The translations under genes were made by a program, and so were the position numbers. The notes beneath the pieces are model-generated. The model worked only from the letters and a program-made list of their open reading frames with translations. It was not told the DNA's origin and ran no database searches. From NCBI RefSeq assembly GCF_001280595.1, contig NZ_LITU01000070.1, forward strand, positions 41,867 to 105,866: a DNA stretch of 64,000 nt. The letters run 5' to 3'. Source of the DNA: Paenibacillus xylanivorans (lineage in GTDB: Bacteria; Bacillota; Bacilli; Paenibacillales; Paenibacillaceae). How positions within the stretch are numbered: position 1 is the stretch's first letter; each line of letters opens with the position of its first letter. This document shows positions 42,741 through 51,571 of the stretch, in pieces.

Positions 42741-42770
42741 AAAAATCCCCGCTGACGGTTCAGACGGGGA
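42741..42770 (-). terminator. Terminator of the LRR gene
   Basis: TCCCCGCTGA (42746-42755) pairs with TCAGACGGGGA (42760-42770) with one bulge. On the minus strand the stem is followed by TTTTT. Confidence 0.8.
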
Positions 42771-42800
42771 CTTCGCTGTGCTTGATTATACTCTGCTTAA

Positions 42801-44324
42801 TTAAGGTTGTTGTACACTCTCGTTTTGAGCCTTGTTTTCGAAGATGAGAATCGTTTTGCTGCTCCCGATATATCCAACCGTCGTATGGAATTGCTCTGAA
42901 ATAAATCGTACCGGGACAAACGCCTTGCCATCCCTCATCAACAGAGGTGCGTCGTTTACTGCAAGTGTATCATCTACACTCACCTGTTTGTTGCCCACCG
43001 TCCACTTAAGCACTGTACCATTTTGCGCAATCTGAACCTCCTGTGTGTCCGGATTCCAGTTCACGCTGGCATTCAATTGCTCCGAGACAAAGCGGAGCGG
43101 CACATAGGTCCGTCCATCCTCGATAAAAGGCGCAGCCTCCAGCGCGTAAGCCTGATCACCCACATAGGCGGTTGTGGACCCTTCAATCAGTCGTTGGAAT
43201 TTGCCTTGCGGGGTGCGCTTTTGCTCCCGTACATTCATTTGATTTAGCAGGCGCATCGTGTCACTGCCGTTCGCAACATCTAGATAATTATTTTGTACCG
43301 TTAGCCCTGCAGGTTCCGGCTCAGAGACCGAAGTCTGGGTGCCAGAGGATATGGAAGTGGAATCCGAGATATCCGTTATGGTATTTGTATTGGCAGAGCT
43401 ATTTCTTGTAAAAGTAAAACCGGCAACCGGTGTAAGATCCCACACCCGGTTATTGGACAATTTCAGTACTTCCAGCTTGGACAGCTGTCGTAATGGCTCA
43501 AGATCATAGATCTGATTGGACTCCGCATTCAGTTCTTTCAACCCTATCAGGCCTTCCAAGGGTGCCAGATGCTGAACCTGATTCCCGGAGAAGTCCAGCG
43601 TCTGCAGACGTGTTATATGCTCCAGTGGCATCAGATCGGAAATCTCGTTGCCTGCCACATTCAGCTTCTGAAGTGTATTCGGCAGCTCAGCCAGTACATC
43701 CAGTGTGTGAATATGGTTGTTGGCCACATTGAGCTGTTTAAGTTTTCTTTTATCCGCCAGTGGTGTCAGGTCCGTTATCGCATTGTTCGAGATTTCGAGC
43801 CATTGAAGATCATCTGCATCAGCCAGAGCGGAGAGACTGGTAATCTGGTTGCCGCTGGCGTGAAACGTATGTAGTCGGTTGAATCCACGTACAACTTCTA
43901 TGGAAGAAATGGAATTGTTGCTGATATACAGCCGTCCCAGGTCTTTCAAATCAGCCAGTGCATCAATCGATGTAATGTAATTATTGCGAACGTCAACCTC
44001 GCGAAGCTGAGTCAGATGCTCCAGCGGTGTTAGATTGTCAATCTCGTTGCCATATAACCGGAGGTGAGTCAGATTCGTGGCGTATTCCAGACCGGATAGG
44101 CTTTGAATGCCAGCATTGCTCAGATCCACAACGTTCAACTGCTCCAGATCGGATGAGGTTAGAGGAGAATCTACCGGTTTGTTCAGGATCAGCTTCAGTC
44201 CGTTCTCTAGTGCAGGATCTTCAATGATGCCTTCGCCCAAGTCCGCAGTAGTATAGGCCATCGCGTGCCCAGCCGCCCCAAGACTCAGGATGAATACTAG
44301 AAATAGTAGAGTCATTCTTCTCAT
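42801..44324 (-). CDS. Secreted leucine-rich-repeat protein with copper-amine-oxidase-like domain
   Basis: 507 aa, ATG 44324 behind GGAGGGA. Signal peptide 1-23 (TLLFLVFILSLGAAGHAMA). Residues ~55-310 hold about eleven 21-22-residue LRRs of the internalin/SDS22 type (LTHLRLYGNEIDNLTPLEHL, LQWLEISNNAITDLTPLAD and so on). A Ser/Thr linker follows. The C-terminal ~110 residues contain two copies of the stalk-like domain typical of Paenibacillus surface proteins (DGRTYVPLRFVSEQLNASVNW; DGKAFVPVRFISEQFHTTVGY). Surface protein, ligand unknown. Confidence 0.9.
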   Translation of the reverse strand: MRRMTLLFLVFILSLGAAGHAMAYTTADLGEGIIEDPALENGLKLILNKPVDSPLTSSDLEQLNVVDLSNAGIQSLSGLEYATNLTHLRLYGNEIDNLTPLEHLTQLREVDVRNNYITSIDALADLKDLGRLYISNNSISSIEVVRGFNRLHTFHASGNQITSLSALADADDLQWLEISNNAITDLTPLADKRKLKQLNVANNHIHTLDVLAELPNTLQKLNVAGNEISDLMPLEHITRLQTLDFSGNQVQHLAPLEGLIGLKELNAESNQIYDLEPLRQLSKLEVLKLSNNRVWDLTPVAGFTFTRNSSANTNTITDISDSTSISSGTQTSVSEPEPAGLTVQNNYLDVANGSDTMRLLNQMNVREQKRTPQGKFQRLIEGSTTAYVGDQAYALEAAPFIEDGRTYVPLRFVSEQLNASVNWNPDTQEVQIAQNGTVLKWTVGNKQVSVDDTLAVNDAPLLMRDGKAFVPVRFISEQFHTTVGYIGSSKTILIFENKAQNESVQQP

Positions 44325-44666
44325 TGCATGAATTCCCTCCGATTCCGATTTTAAGGATAGGTAAGTGTACTGTTCTTATGTACTTGTGAGTACCAATTTA
44401 TGTCGATAAACTATTATAGTTACGATATGGACAGATAGAATAGACAAACACATCTATAGTTATTAACCCATCATGGAGTAAAAGGAACATGAAATTCATG
44501 ACAGGCAGAGCATCTACTTCTATTCTATATGATACAAACCCCATACTGCACTCTTCCAGCCATCTTTTTCAAAAAAAATTGTACAACTCTCCCTAATCCT
44601 ATTCAACTCCATAGCAGAGAGGGTATAGATGAAGTAAAGATGCCATTTGGAGGAGAAGATGCGAGT
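44325..44666. other. Divergent intergenic region, no gene found
   Basis: 342 bp between the LRR gene and the lipid-kinase gene. An in-frame extension upstream of the kinase start exists but lacks a ribosome site. No repeats or strong palindromes were seen. Confidence 0.4.
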
Positions 44667-45560
44667 ATGCGCCAAGCCATGATCATTAGCAATCCATCGT
44701 CGGGTAGAGAAGAAGCTCAGCAATATGTGTCCCAGGTACAGGAAATTCTTGAATCACAGCAGTATGAAGTGGTGATTAATGAGACGGCCGGGGAGGGCGA
44801 TGCGACCAACTACTGCCTGAGTGCCTGCCAAGACGGCTGTGATCTCGTTATTTCCATTGGAGGGGATGGGACGTTACATGAGACGATTAACGGCATGATG
44901 GATCAGGAGCATCGTCCCAGACTGGGTGTGGTGCCGCTGGGTACGGTGAATGATTTTGCGCGTGCGCTGAATATCTCGCTTGATCCGGAGGAAGCCATTC
45001 GGCAGTTGCGATCGGAGCAGATCCATAAGGTGGACCTCGGTAAAATCAATGATCGTCTGTTTGCCAACGTGGTGGCAGCCGGTTCATTGGCGGAGGCGCT
45101 GTTCTCGGTGTCGTCGGAGGAAAAGTCGAAGCTGGGTTCATTCGCTTATTTGAAAGAAGGATTGAAAGACCTGATGAACACACCTGCCAAACAACTAACC
45201 ATTGAATATGACGGGCAGTCGTGGGAGGGGGAGTCTCCTCTTTTTCTCGCGGCGCTGACCAATTCGGTTGGAGGTTTTGAGAAATTGTCGCCGGAAGCAG
45301 CGGTGGATGATGGGTTAATTCATTGTTTTGTGATCCGTAGCATGAACGTCTTCAATACGGTTACACTCGGAACGTCCCTGCTGTTTGGCAATCTGAAGAA
45401 CCACAAGGATGTTGACTATTTTACGGCAAAAGAAGTTCATGTCCGTTCGACGGATGCAACAATCCGCACGAATGTGGATGGAGAGGAAGGGCCTTCCCTG
45501 CCCATTCGAATCCGTGTATTGCCTCAGCATATTGAAGTGATCGTCCCGGAAGAAGTATAG
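44667..45560 (+). CDS. YegS/DagK-family lipid kinase
   Basis: 297 aa from ATG 44667 behind GGAGGAG; ATG 44640 would place the ribosome site inside the gene. AMIISNPSSGREE at the N-terminus, nucleotide-binding VISIGGDGTLHETINGM, GVVPLGTVNDFARAL, and the C-terminal TNSVGGFEKLSPEAAVDDGLIH are the diacylglycerol-kinase-like signature. Catalytic domain (~1-130) plus beta-sandwich domain. Likely phosphorylates diacylglycerol or a related lipid in membrane recycling. Confidence 0.9.
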   Translation: MRQAMIISNPSSGREEAQQYVSQVQEILESQQYEVVINETAGEGDATNYCLSACQDGCDLVISIGGDGTLHETINGMMDQEHRPRLGVVPLGTVNDFARALNISLDPEEAIRQLRSEQIHKVDLGKINDRLFANVVAAGSLAEALFSVSSEEKSKLGSFAYLKEGLKDLMNTPAKQLTIEYDGQSWEGESPLFLAALTNSVGGFEKLSPEAAVDDGLIHCFVIRSMNVFNTVTLGTSLLFGNLKNHKDVDYFTAKEVHVRSTDATIRTNVDGEEGPSLPIRIRVLPQHIEVIVPEEV

Positions 45561-45734
45561 GCGAGTGAATCACACAGAAAAAAACCTCCATTATTCCATA
45601 TAAGAGTTCTAAAATTCCATTGAAACCGATTGCAGTTCTGTGTCACAATCATAGACGGAAGACAAGTATATACTAGATGGCAATGATCATGGCAATTAGA
45701 GTACGATACTATTCGAATATGGAGGGAAATCATC

Positions 45735-46652
45735 TTGAGAACAATTAAACTTGGCAGCAGCGCACTCGAAATACCGGTTGTAGCCGTTGGCTGCATGCGA
45801 ATTAATTCATTAAGCAGCAAAGAAGCTGAACATTTTGTTCATTCCGCCATGGAAGCAGGCGCGAACTTCTTCGATCATGCTGATATTTATGGAAACGGAG
45901 CGTGTGAGGAGATCTTTGCAGAGGCTGTGCAGATGAATCCCCAGGTTCGTGAAAATATGATTCTTCAGTCCAAATGCGGTATCCGCAAAGGCATGTTTGA
46001 TTTCTCGAAAGAGCATATCTTGAATTCGGTGGATGGCATTCTGCAACGCTTGAAAACTGAGTATCTTGATGTTCTGTTGCTGCATCGCCCGGATACATTG
46101 GTTGAACCGGAAGAAGTGGCTGAAGCCTTTGACCAACTTGAGCGCGAAGGCAAAGTACGTCACTTCGGGATATCCAACCAGAATCCGAACCAGATCGAAC
46201 TGTTGAAAAAATACGTGAAGCAGCCACTGGTGGCCAACCAGTTGCAGATGAGTATTACCAATACCACGATGATTGACAGTGGAATCAACGTGAATATGGA
46301 GAACGATGCCGCGGTTAACCGTGATGGCAGTATTCTTGATTATTGCCGCCTGCACGATATCACAATTCAACCATGGTCCCCGTTCCAATACGGATTCTTC
46401 GAAGGCGTATTCCTGGGCAGCGATAAGTTCCCGGAACTGAATGCGAAGATCGACGAGATTGCTGCAAAATATGAAGTGACCAACACGACTATCGCAATTG
46501 CTTGGTTGCTGCGTCACCCGGCGCAAATGCAGCCAGTGACAGGTACGATGAATATCCAGCGTTTGCAGGATTGCATCAAAGCTGGCGATGTTCACCTTAC
46601 ACGCCAAGAGTGGTACGAAATTTATCGCGCGGCTGGTAATGTGCTACCTTAA
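45735..46652 (+). CDS. Aldo/keto reductase, YdhF-like
   Basis: 305 aa from TTG 45735 behind GGAGGGAAA. AKR barrel with tetrad Asp and Tyr in FFDHADIYGNGACEEIF, Lys in LQSKCGIRKG, and LHRPDTLVEPEEVAEAF. VRHFGISNQNPNQIELL, QLQMSITN and PWSPFQYGF follow, with the NADPH-binding end GTMNIQRLQDCIKA. Predicted oxidoreductase for small carbonyls; substrate unknown. Monocistronic with a strong terminator. Confidence 0.92.
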   Translation: MRTIKLGSSALEIPVVAVGCMRINSLSSKEAEHFVHSAMEAGANFFDHADIYGNGACEEIFAEAVQMNPQVRENMILQSKCGIRKGMFDFSKEHILNSVDGILQRLKTEYLDVLLLHRPDTLVEPEEVAEAFDQLEREGKVRHFGISNQNPNQIELLKKYVKQPLVANQLQMSITNTTMIDSGINVNMENDAAVNRDGSILDYCRLHDITIQPWSPFQYGFFEGVFLGSDKFPELNAKIDEIAAKYEVTNTTIAIAWLLRHPAQMQPVTGTMNIQRLQDCIKAGDVHLTRQEWYEIYRAAGNVLP

Positions 46653-46700
46653 ACCAAGAGTAATATATATAGCAGATCGTTCTGCTATATTGCATGTAAA

Positions 46701-46730
46701 ACACGAGCGCATATGCCGCTCGTGTTTTTA
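46701..46730 (+). terminator. Terminator of the aldo/keto reductase gene
   Basis: ACACGAGCG (46701-46709) pairs perfectly with CGCTCGTGT (46717-46725), followed by TTTT. A smaller hairpin TATAGCAGA/TCTGCTATA lies just upstream. Confidence 0.9.
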
Positions 46731-46806
46731 TTTTATCCTTTATTTGATGCTTGTCCGTTCCCGGTATAAAATAAGGATAGGGCCTCTATTTTAACAAAAG
46801 GTTTTT

Positions 46807-46823
46807 TTTGTAATTAATACAAA
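46807..46823. promoter_or_regulatory. Palindrome upstream of the receptor gene
   Basis: TTTGTA-ATTAA-TACAAA is a 6-5-6 inverted repeat ~105 bp upstream of the receptor start, in AT-rich promoter sequence. It could be the binding site of the receptor itself. Confidence 0.35.
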
Positions 46824-46928
46824 TTAGTTGAATTTATCTTATTGACCCTTGCTTAATTATTACATATAATTACTTTTGCATACCGTTAATCCTGTTTATG
46901 GTTTTTTATTTTGGAGGGTGGTGTTAGT

Positions 46929-48311
46929 TTGGAGCCGACAACCACGATACGCGATCACTTAGAAAGTTATCTGAAGCGTGAGCAGATGTCCATTAGTCTT
47001 TTTTCGGAAACGTCAGGAATTAACTCCGGTACGCTGAGCAATATTTTGAACAAGAATCGTCCGATTGCGATGCAGCAGCTGGATCGAATCACTTCAGCTA
47101 TGAGACTTGAAGAAGGTTACTTCTATGAATTGTACATAGATGAGTGTTTTGTCCATGCTGCCCCTGACTGGCGAAGACTGGGACCATTCCTTCATCGATG
47201 TGCAGAATTGGATAAATTGAATTGTATTGAAGATGTGATCCGGTTGATGATGGATAATCTATCTTACATTCCTTTGTTATTTGATCTGGCTGAAGAATTC
47301 TACCATGCTGGTAAATTTAAACCGGCCGTTTTATTATATGAAACGATAGCCGAAAGTGAGAAAATGCAACACTCCGAACGGCTCGCATTATGTCAGTATC
47401 GATTATTCAGGCTGGGACTGACCAATGATCAGCAACGAAATCTGATCATCGCCGCTCAATTCGAATACTATGTGGATCGGCTCGATGAACGCTACCAGCT
47501 GGATGCGCTCAACGAATTGATTAATGCTTTTGGTGCCTTGCACAGATGGAATAAAGTACAGGAGCTGTCCGAGAAGTTAAGGGTGAAAGCAACCATCCAT
47601 TATGAGCTGAACGGGAGAAGGAAACAGGAAGAAACCAAAAGACCGATTGTGTTCTACATTCTGTATTCCTATTTGGCTTCAGGGAGTGCGTGCTATCAAC
47701 TTAAAGACTATCAAAGCGCGCTTAAATATGTTTCTTTATATACGGATAACAGTTGGGTGAAGAACCCTGATCAGGACGAAATGGTAGTTATGAATCAGTT
47801 TCAGGAATGGGCTGAGGGCAACCGTTATATATATCAATTAATGAGCGGACAGTTTGATGTGTTGCCTGAATATTTGAATTATATCTCAACAAAAGAAAAT
47901 GAGATTTTCCCGGCGCTTTGTGATATTGTGACTGCTGCGAATCGCTATGATAAAAATATTGATGATGTGCTCGAACAGTATGAATCATACTTTGCGTACC
48001 AAGAACAGAGCAACCGAATTGGAAAAGTCAGCAGACAGGTTACAGATGATCGATATCTACGTCTTTTAGCAGATCTCGCTGCGTATTATCTAAAGAAGGA
48101 CGAGTATTTCACAGGAATACAATTTGTTCTGGATAGTTTGCAATTCTCTATTGAAATTAGCAGTGGACGAGGTATGCTTAGAGGTGTCGGACTGTTTGAG
48201 CAATATAGGGAGTTTGCAACTGAGACGGCGAAACAGCAATACAAATTGATCATTAGTGAGGTGCAGAAACTCAATGAAGAGAAAGTTGGCTTTGCTGATA
48301 GCTACATGTAG
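46929..48311 (+). CDS. XRE/TPR peptide-receptor regulator (Alo/AimR/PlcR-like)
   Basis: 460 aa from TTG 46929 behind GGAGGGTGG. Residues ~5-65 form an XRE-type HTH (LKREQMSISLFSETSGINSGTLSNILNKNRPIAMQQLDRI). The rest is a solenoid of TPR-like helix pairs (FKPAVLLYETIAESEKMQHSE, YFTGIQFVLDSLQFSIEISSG). This is the architecture of RRNPP receptors, which bind a short secreted peptide re-imported by an oligopeptide permease. In Paenibacillus, receptors of this kind (Alo, Aim-like) each have their own peptide gene just downstream. Exactly such a gene overlaps the 3' end here. The partial gene at 1-410 appears to be a paralogue. Confidence 0.85.
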   Translation: MEPTTTIRDHLESYLKREQMSISLFSETSGINSGTLSNILNKNRPIAMQQLDRITSAMRLEEGYFYELYIDECFVHAAPDWRRLGPFLHRCAELDKLNCIEDVIRLMMDNLSYIPLLFDLAEEFYHAGKFKPAVLLYETIAESEKMQHSERLALCQYRLFRLGLTNDQQRNLIIAAQFEYYVDRLDERYQLDALNELINAFGALHRWNKVQELSEKLRVKATIHYELNGRRKQEETKRPIVFYILYSYLASGSACYQLKDYQSALKYVSLYTDNSWVKNPDQDEMVVMNQFQEWAEGNRYIYQLMSGQFDVLPEYLNYISTKENEIFPALCDIVTAANRYDKNIDDVLEQYESYFAYQEQSNRIGKVSRQVTDDRYLRLLADLAAYYLKKDEYFTGIQFVLDSLQFSIEISSGRGMLRGVGLFEQYREFATETAKQQYKLIISEVQKLNEEKVGFADSYM

Positions 48312-48414
48312 TATTATTATTTACATTGTAGCTCCTGCTACGGAACCTGTCTCAGGTAAGGAAGTTCCAGACCCCGCAATTATGAGAACTGCTGACCACG
48401 GATTTGGAACTTAA
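48274..48414 (+). CDS. Secreted signalling-peptide precursor (Alo/Phr-like)
   Basis: 46 aa, overlapping the last 38 bases of the receptor gene in the +1 frame; GAGGTG sits 10 bases before ATG 48274. The N-terminus is a short export signal (MKRKLALLIATC then SIIIYIVAP). A polar stretch TEPVSGKEVPDPAIM leads to the C-terminus RTADHGFGT. The size, signal sequence, overlap and polar C-terminus are those of Phr/AimP/AloP pro-peptides, from which a 5-7-residue C-terminal signal is cut. The likely mature peptide lies within ADHGFGT; the exact ends are a guess. A strong terminator follows directly. Confidence 0.78.
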   Translation: MKRKLALLIATCSIIIYIVAPATEPVSGKEVPDPAIMRTADHGFGT

Positions 48415-48427
48415 AAAATTGGTAAGG

Positions 48428-48464
48428 GACGCTTCTGAATATTCATTCAGAGGCGTCTTTTTTT
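48428..48464 (+). terminator. Terminator of the receptor-peptide genes
   Basis: GACGCTTCTGAAT (48428-48440) pairs with ATTCAGAGGCGTC (48445-48457), with one G-T pair, followed by T7. Confidence 0.92.
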
Positions 48465-48552
48465 GCGTCTGGTGGAAGAAAAAGTATGTCGTACCCCTTG
48501 CGGCCTATCGATTGGCATAATAAACTAAAATATGACAAAAAGGAGGGGTACT

Positions 48553-48723
48553 ATGGATTGCCTGGAGTTAATGTCACAGATCGAAGAAGCCAGACAACAG
48601 CTTCACCGCCTGCAGTCGGAATACGGCAGTCTGCTTCATCCTGAAGTTATCCAGCAATCTGTAGTTCTGGACGGCCTTATTAATCAATACAATCGAGCCA
48701 AAATGAAAAAGTTGATCAATTAG
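48553..48723 (+). CDS. Spo0E-family aspartyl-phosphate phosphatase
   Basis: 56 aa from ATG 48553 behind AAGGAGGGG. A two-helix protein, LELMSQIEEARQQLHRLQSEYG then HPEVIQQSVVLDGLINQYNRAK, with the Spo0E signature S-x-x-L-D in SVVLD. Such proteins dephosphorylate Spo0A~P and delay sporulation. Its position right behind a quorum-sensing-like cassette is suggestive, although a terminator lies between. Confidence 0.85.
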   Translation: MDCLELMSQIEEARQQLHRLQSEYGSLLHPEVIQQSVVLDGLINQYNRAKMKKLIN

Positions 48724-48761
48724 TGGTTCGCCTATTTACATATTGGTTTTCGTGCACTATA

Positions 48762-48783
48762 GTTAGTCACATGAGTAACTAAC
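48762..48783. promoter_or_regulatory. Candidate GntR (YtrA-type) operator
   Basis: GTTAGT (48762-48767) and ACTAAC (48778-48783) form an inverted repeat just upstream of the GntR start; a further GACTAACTAATTA follows. YtrA-type regulators normally repress their own ABC operon from such a site. Confidence 0.5.
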
Positions 48784-48800
48784 CGACTAACTAATTAACG

Positions 48801-49202
48801 ATGAATGAAAGTTGGAATCGCATGAAATCGAATTTGGATGAATCTCAGCCCATTTTTCATCAGATATCCATGATGATTATGGATGACATTGTAGACGGCA
48901 GATTGATGGTGGAGGAACAGGTCCCTTCAACCAATGAACTCTCTCGCTTTTACAATATTAATCCAGCCACGGCACGGAAAGGACTTCAATCGCTTGTAGA
49001 CAAAGGCATCATATACAAACAACGAGGTGTTGGCATGTTTGTTGCAAAGGGAGCCCGGGAAGCATTGCTTGTTGAACGAAAGCAGCATTTCTACGAGGAA
49101 TATATCAAGCCTTTACTTGAAGAGGCCAGACGGATTCACATGAATGAGGACATGATTGTTGATTTGATCCGAGGCAAGAAGGATAAGGAGAGTGAATTAT
49201 GA
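48801..49202 (+). CDS. GntR-family (YtrA subfamily) repressor
   Basis: 133 aa. QPIFHQISMMIMDDIVDGRLMVEEQVPSTNELSRFYNINPATARKGLQSLVDKGIIYKQRGVGMFV is the GntR winged helix. The short ~45-residue C-terminal tail is that of YtrA-type repressors, which regulate ABC transporter operons and often respond to envelope stress. The ribosome site for ATG 48801 is weak; ATG 48822 is an alternative. The stop overlaps the next start (ATGA). Confidence 0.9.
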   Translation: MNESWNRMKSNLDESQPIFHQISMMIMDDIVDGRLMVEEQVPSTNELSRFYNINPATARKGLQSLVDKGIIYKQRGVGMFVAKGAREALLVERKQHFYEEYIKPLLEEARRIHMNEDMIVDLIRGKKDKESEL

Positions 49203-50074
49203 TTCAGATCGAGCAGGTGACCTACAGCTATCAACAGACACCCGTGCTGAACAACGTGACTTTAACTGAGAGTGAGCCGATTATCAGTGCAATGTGGGGG
49301 AGAAACGGTGCCGGCAAAACAACCCTGATGAGTCTGCTCGCAGGTCATAACCGACCTGATGCTGGAACCATTCAAGTGATGGGCCAGGACCCTTACAACA
49401 ATTTGGCTGCGCAGGAAAACCTGTGTTATATACAGGAGAACCATCCCCTGGGTAGAAACTGGACGATCAACGACATGGTTCGATTCGGTCAATACTTCCA
49501 TCCACAGTGGGATCAGGCATTTGCGGAGCAGTTAATCGATAGGTTCGAATTGCCAGTGAAGAAGAAGATCGTCAAATTCTCAAAAGGCATGAAGACCGCC
49601 GCCCAGATGATACTGGGGCTTGCCAGTAATGCAAGGGTAACGATTCTTGATGAGCCCACCAATGGACTTGATGCCGAGAAACGTAAATACTTCTACAATG
49701 CTTTACTGGAGACTTATGAAGATAACCCGCGTCTAATTCTAATATCAAGCCATCATATTGAGGAGATTCAGCCTTTATGTGAGTCCCTCATCGTTCTACA
49801 AGCGGGAAAAGTGTTACTTAATCAGCCTATGGAAGAGATGCGTGAAAAAGGAGTTCTTCTAACAGGAGGGATTGATGACATCAACCGTGTCACAGCTGAC
49901 GTGGAGGTTATAGAATCTTCCCAGATGGGATCGACCATGAGAGTGATGATTGATGAGCCGTACTGCAAAGTGTGGAAAGACATTGCTCATGCACAAGGGC
50001 TTTCCATTGAGAAGGCGACATTACAAGATTATTTGATTAACAGGACCCGTAATCAAGAGGGGGTTAAGCGATGA
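49199..50074 (+). CDS. ABC transporter ATP-binding protein
   Basis: 291 aa. Walker A GRNGAGKTTLMSLL, Q loop region CYIQENH, ABC signature FSKGMKTAAQMILGLA (degenerate at the usual LSGGQ), Walker B VTILDEPTNGLD, and H loop in ISSHHIEEI. ABC-2/YtrB-like. It overlaps the repressor gene and the following permease gene by 4 bases each, so the three are one translationally coupled operon. Confidence 0.93.
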   Translation: MIQIEQVTYSYQQTPVLNNVTLTESEPIISAMWGRNGAGKTTLMSLLAGHNRPDAGTIQVMGQDPYNNLAAQENLCYIQENHPLGRNWTINDMVRFGQYFHPQWDQAFAEQLIDRFELPVKKKIVKFSKGMKTAAQMILGLASNARVTILDEPTNGLDAEKRKYFYNALLETYEDNPRLILISSHHIEEIQPLCESLIVLQAGKVLLNQPMEEMREKGVLLTGGIDDINRVTADVEVIESSQMGSTMRVMIDEPYCKVWKDIAHAQGLSIEKATLQDYLINRTRNQEGVKR

Positions 50075-50769
50075 ACGCAACGAAAGGTACGAACCGGCTG
50101 ATTCTGGATGATATGCGCTGGTATTTAATGATTTTCTCGTCGATTACACTCATGCTTACAGTCGTCTATTTGGCTATTGGATTCATATTTGATGTGACGT
50201 ATACGACGCAATTATTTGGTCCAATGTACGGAGGAATCTGTGCTTTTGCGATCGCGGGGATCATAACATTGTTTCCGGTTGCAATAGGTATGGGCAGTAC
50301 ACGAATACAGTTTATGAAATCCTTTTATATCAATTCGATATGGATGGTCGTGGCGACGATTGGCATACTGAATGTCATTTATTTCATTATGCATCTTCTC
50401 CATGAATATGGAACGCTTGACGTAACCTTTTATCAACCAGGAATGCTGTATTCAAGTGAATATCATTTTTTTCCCTACCTGTGGTTTGATCTGATGATTG
50501 GTTTTCTGGTGCTGGGATTATCCATCTTTTCAACGGTCTGTTGGATTCGATTGGGGATGCGTAATTTTTTCGTCCTGTTCTTTGGGGCTAGCTTAATCGT
50601 CACGCTGGTAATTGTTCTATCCGATCTGAGCGTGTGGGTCCAGTGGTTTACGAATGTCAATCTTATCGCATTGGTCACCACACTGGGGGCCATTGGAGGT
50701 GCTCTCCTTCTGAGTACGTATCCCATGATGAAGAATGCGCCGCTTACAATGAAAGGCAGAAAAGACTGA
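50071..50769 (+). CDS. ABC transporter permease
   Basis: 232 aa with six hydrophobic segments (MIFSSITLMLTVVYLAIGFIF; MYGGICAFAIAGIITLFPVAIGMG; SIWMVVATIGILNVIYFIMHLL; LWFDLMIGFLVLGLSIFSTVCWI; NFFVLFFGASLIVTLVIVLS; LIALVTTLGAIGGALLLSTY). It has the topology of ABC-2 type permeases. Third gene of the GntR-ATPase-permease operon. Substrate unknown; YtrA-type systems are commonly linked to cell-envelope antibiotics. Confidence 0.9.
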   Translation: MNATKGTNRLILDDMRWYLMIFSSITLMLTVVYLAIGFIFDVTYTTQLFGPMYGGICAFAIAGIITLFPVAIGMGSTRIQFMKSFYINSIWMVVATIGILNVIYFIMHLLHEYGTLDVTFYQPGMLYSSEYHFFPYLWFDLMIGFLVLGLSIFSTVCWIRLGMRNFFVLFFGASLIVTLVIVLSDLSVWVQWFTNVNLIALVTTLGAIGGALLLSTYPMMKNAPLTMKGRKD

Positions 50770-50815
50770 TAAGAGACGCTTTTGATGAAGCAGGCTAACT
50801 ATCCATTAAGATCAG

Positions 50816-50853
50816 AAAAACACGAGGGAGTATATACACGCCTCGTGTTTTTT
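50816..50853. terminator. Bidirectional terminator after the ABC operon
   Basis: AAAAACACGAGG (50816-50827) pairs with CCTCGTGTTTTT (50841-50852); it also serves the convergent gene at 50862. Confidence 0.92.
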
Positions 50854-50861
50854 TGTATGAG

Positions 50862-51377
50862 TTAAGCTTGAGCTTGTGGTTTAAATCCTTCGTCTTTGAG
50901 ATACTCGCCAGCTTCGCTACGAGATTCGAAAGCCATATCCAGATTAAGACCGGAATACACATACCACATGTCATCTTCATATTTTAAAGTAAGTGTATGT
51001 CCATCTTCATCGATCCATGTTCCGCCGCCAGCAGAGCTTGTAGCCAATATAGGAGCAGCTTTTGCTTGTTCTGGCTCTTTTGATTCTACTTCGTTGGGGT
51101 TGTAAGACATCGCTTTGATCGTTTCATCTAACAATGTGCGTAGATCTGCTTCGGAGTAATCACGAATATTGACGAATCCTTTATCATCGGTCTCATAGTT
51201 GGGCAGTAGCCCTGCATAGATATAACCGTTACCGTTAGGATGAATATGGAAAGCAACAATCTTTTTGTCATACGCACTTTCTTCATAATGGAAATTAACA
51301 CGACCGAGAGAAACATCTTTGCGTTGCAGTTGGGGATACGATTGTAGCACTTCAAGCTTTTGTTCAACGTTAAGCAT
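50862..51377 (-). CDS. Conserved hypothetical protein
   Basis: 171 aa, soluble, ATG 51377 behind AGGAGGAAA. Two parts: residues 1-85 (LQRKDVSLGRVNFHYEESAYDKKIVAFHIHPNGNGYIYAGLL, YSEADLRTLLDETIKAM) and, after an Ala-rich linker, ~110-165 (TWIDEDGHTLTLKYEDDMWYVYSGLNLDMAFESRSEAGEYLKDEGF). The second part looks like a small alpha/beta repeat domain. No family recognised; probably a genus-level conserved protein. Confidence 0.75.
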   Translation of the reverse strand: MLNVEQKLEVLQSYPQLQRKDVSLGRVNFHYEESAYDKKIVAFHIHPNGNGYIYAGLLPNYETDDKGFVNIRDYSEADLRTLLDETIKAMSYNPNEVESKEPEQAKAAPILATSSAGGGTWIDEDGHTLTLKYEDDMWYVYSGLNLDMAFESRSEAGEYLKDEGFKPQAQA

Positions 51378-51436
51378 ATTTTCCTCCTGTTAGTGTTGGG
51401 TAGTGGTGATTATAACATAGGTGAAAAGGAATAAGC

Positions 51437-51474
51437 ATCCTCAAACAGGTGCATTCTAGCACCTGTTTGAGGAT
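51437..51474. repeat. Perfect 16-bp inverted repeat
   Basis: ATCCTCAAACAGGTGC (51437-51452) and GCACCTGTTTGAGGAT (51459-51474) flank a 6-base loop. No T run on either side. It may terminate the leftward PEP-mutase-like gene or act in the promoter of the gene at 50862. Confidence 0.75.
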
Positions 51475-51571
51475 TCACATCATAGATGATCGCTTTATAA
51501 TAGACGCTTATATTAAAAATTGTGAGGAAGTAAGTCTCCCTCTGGTGAAAAATGAGAAGTGCGCCTTTCTG

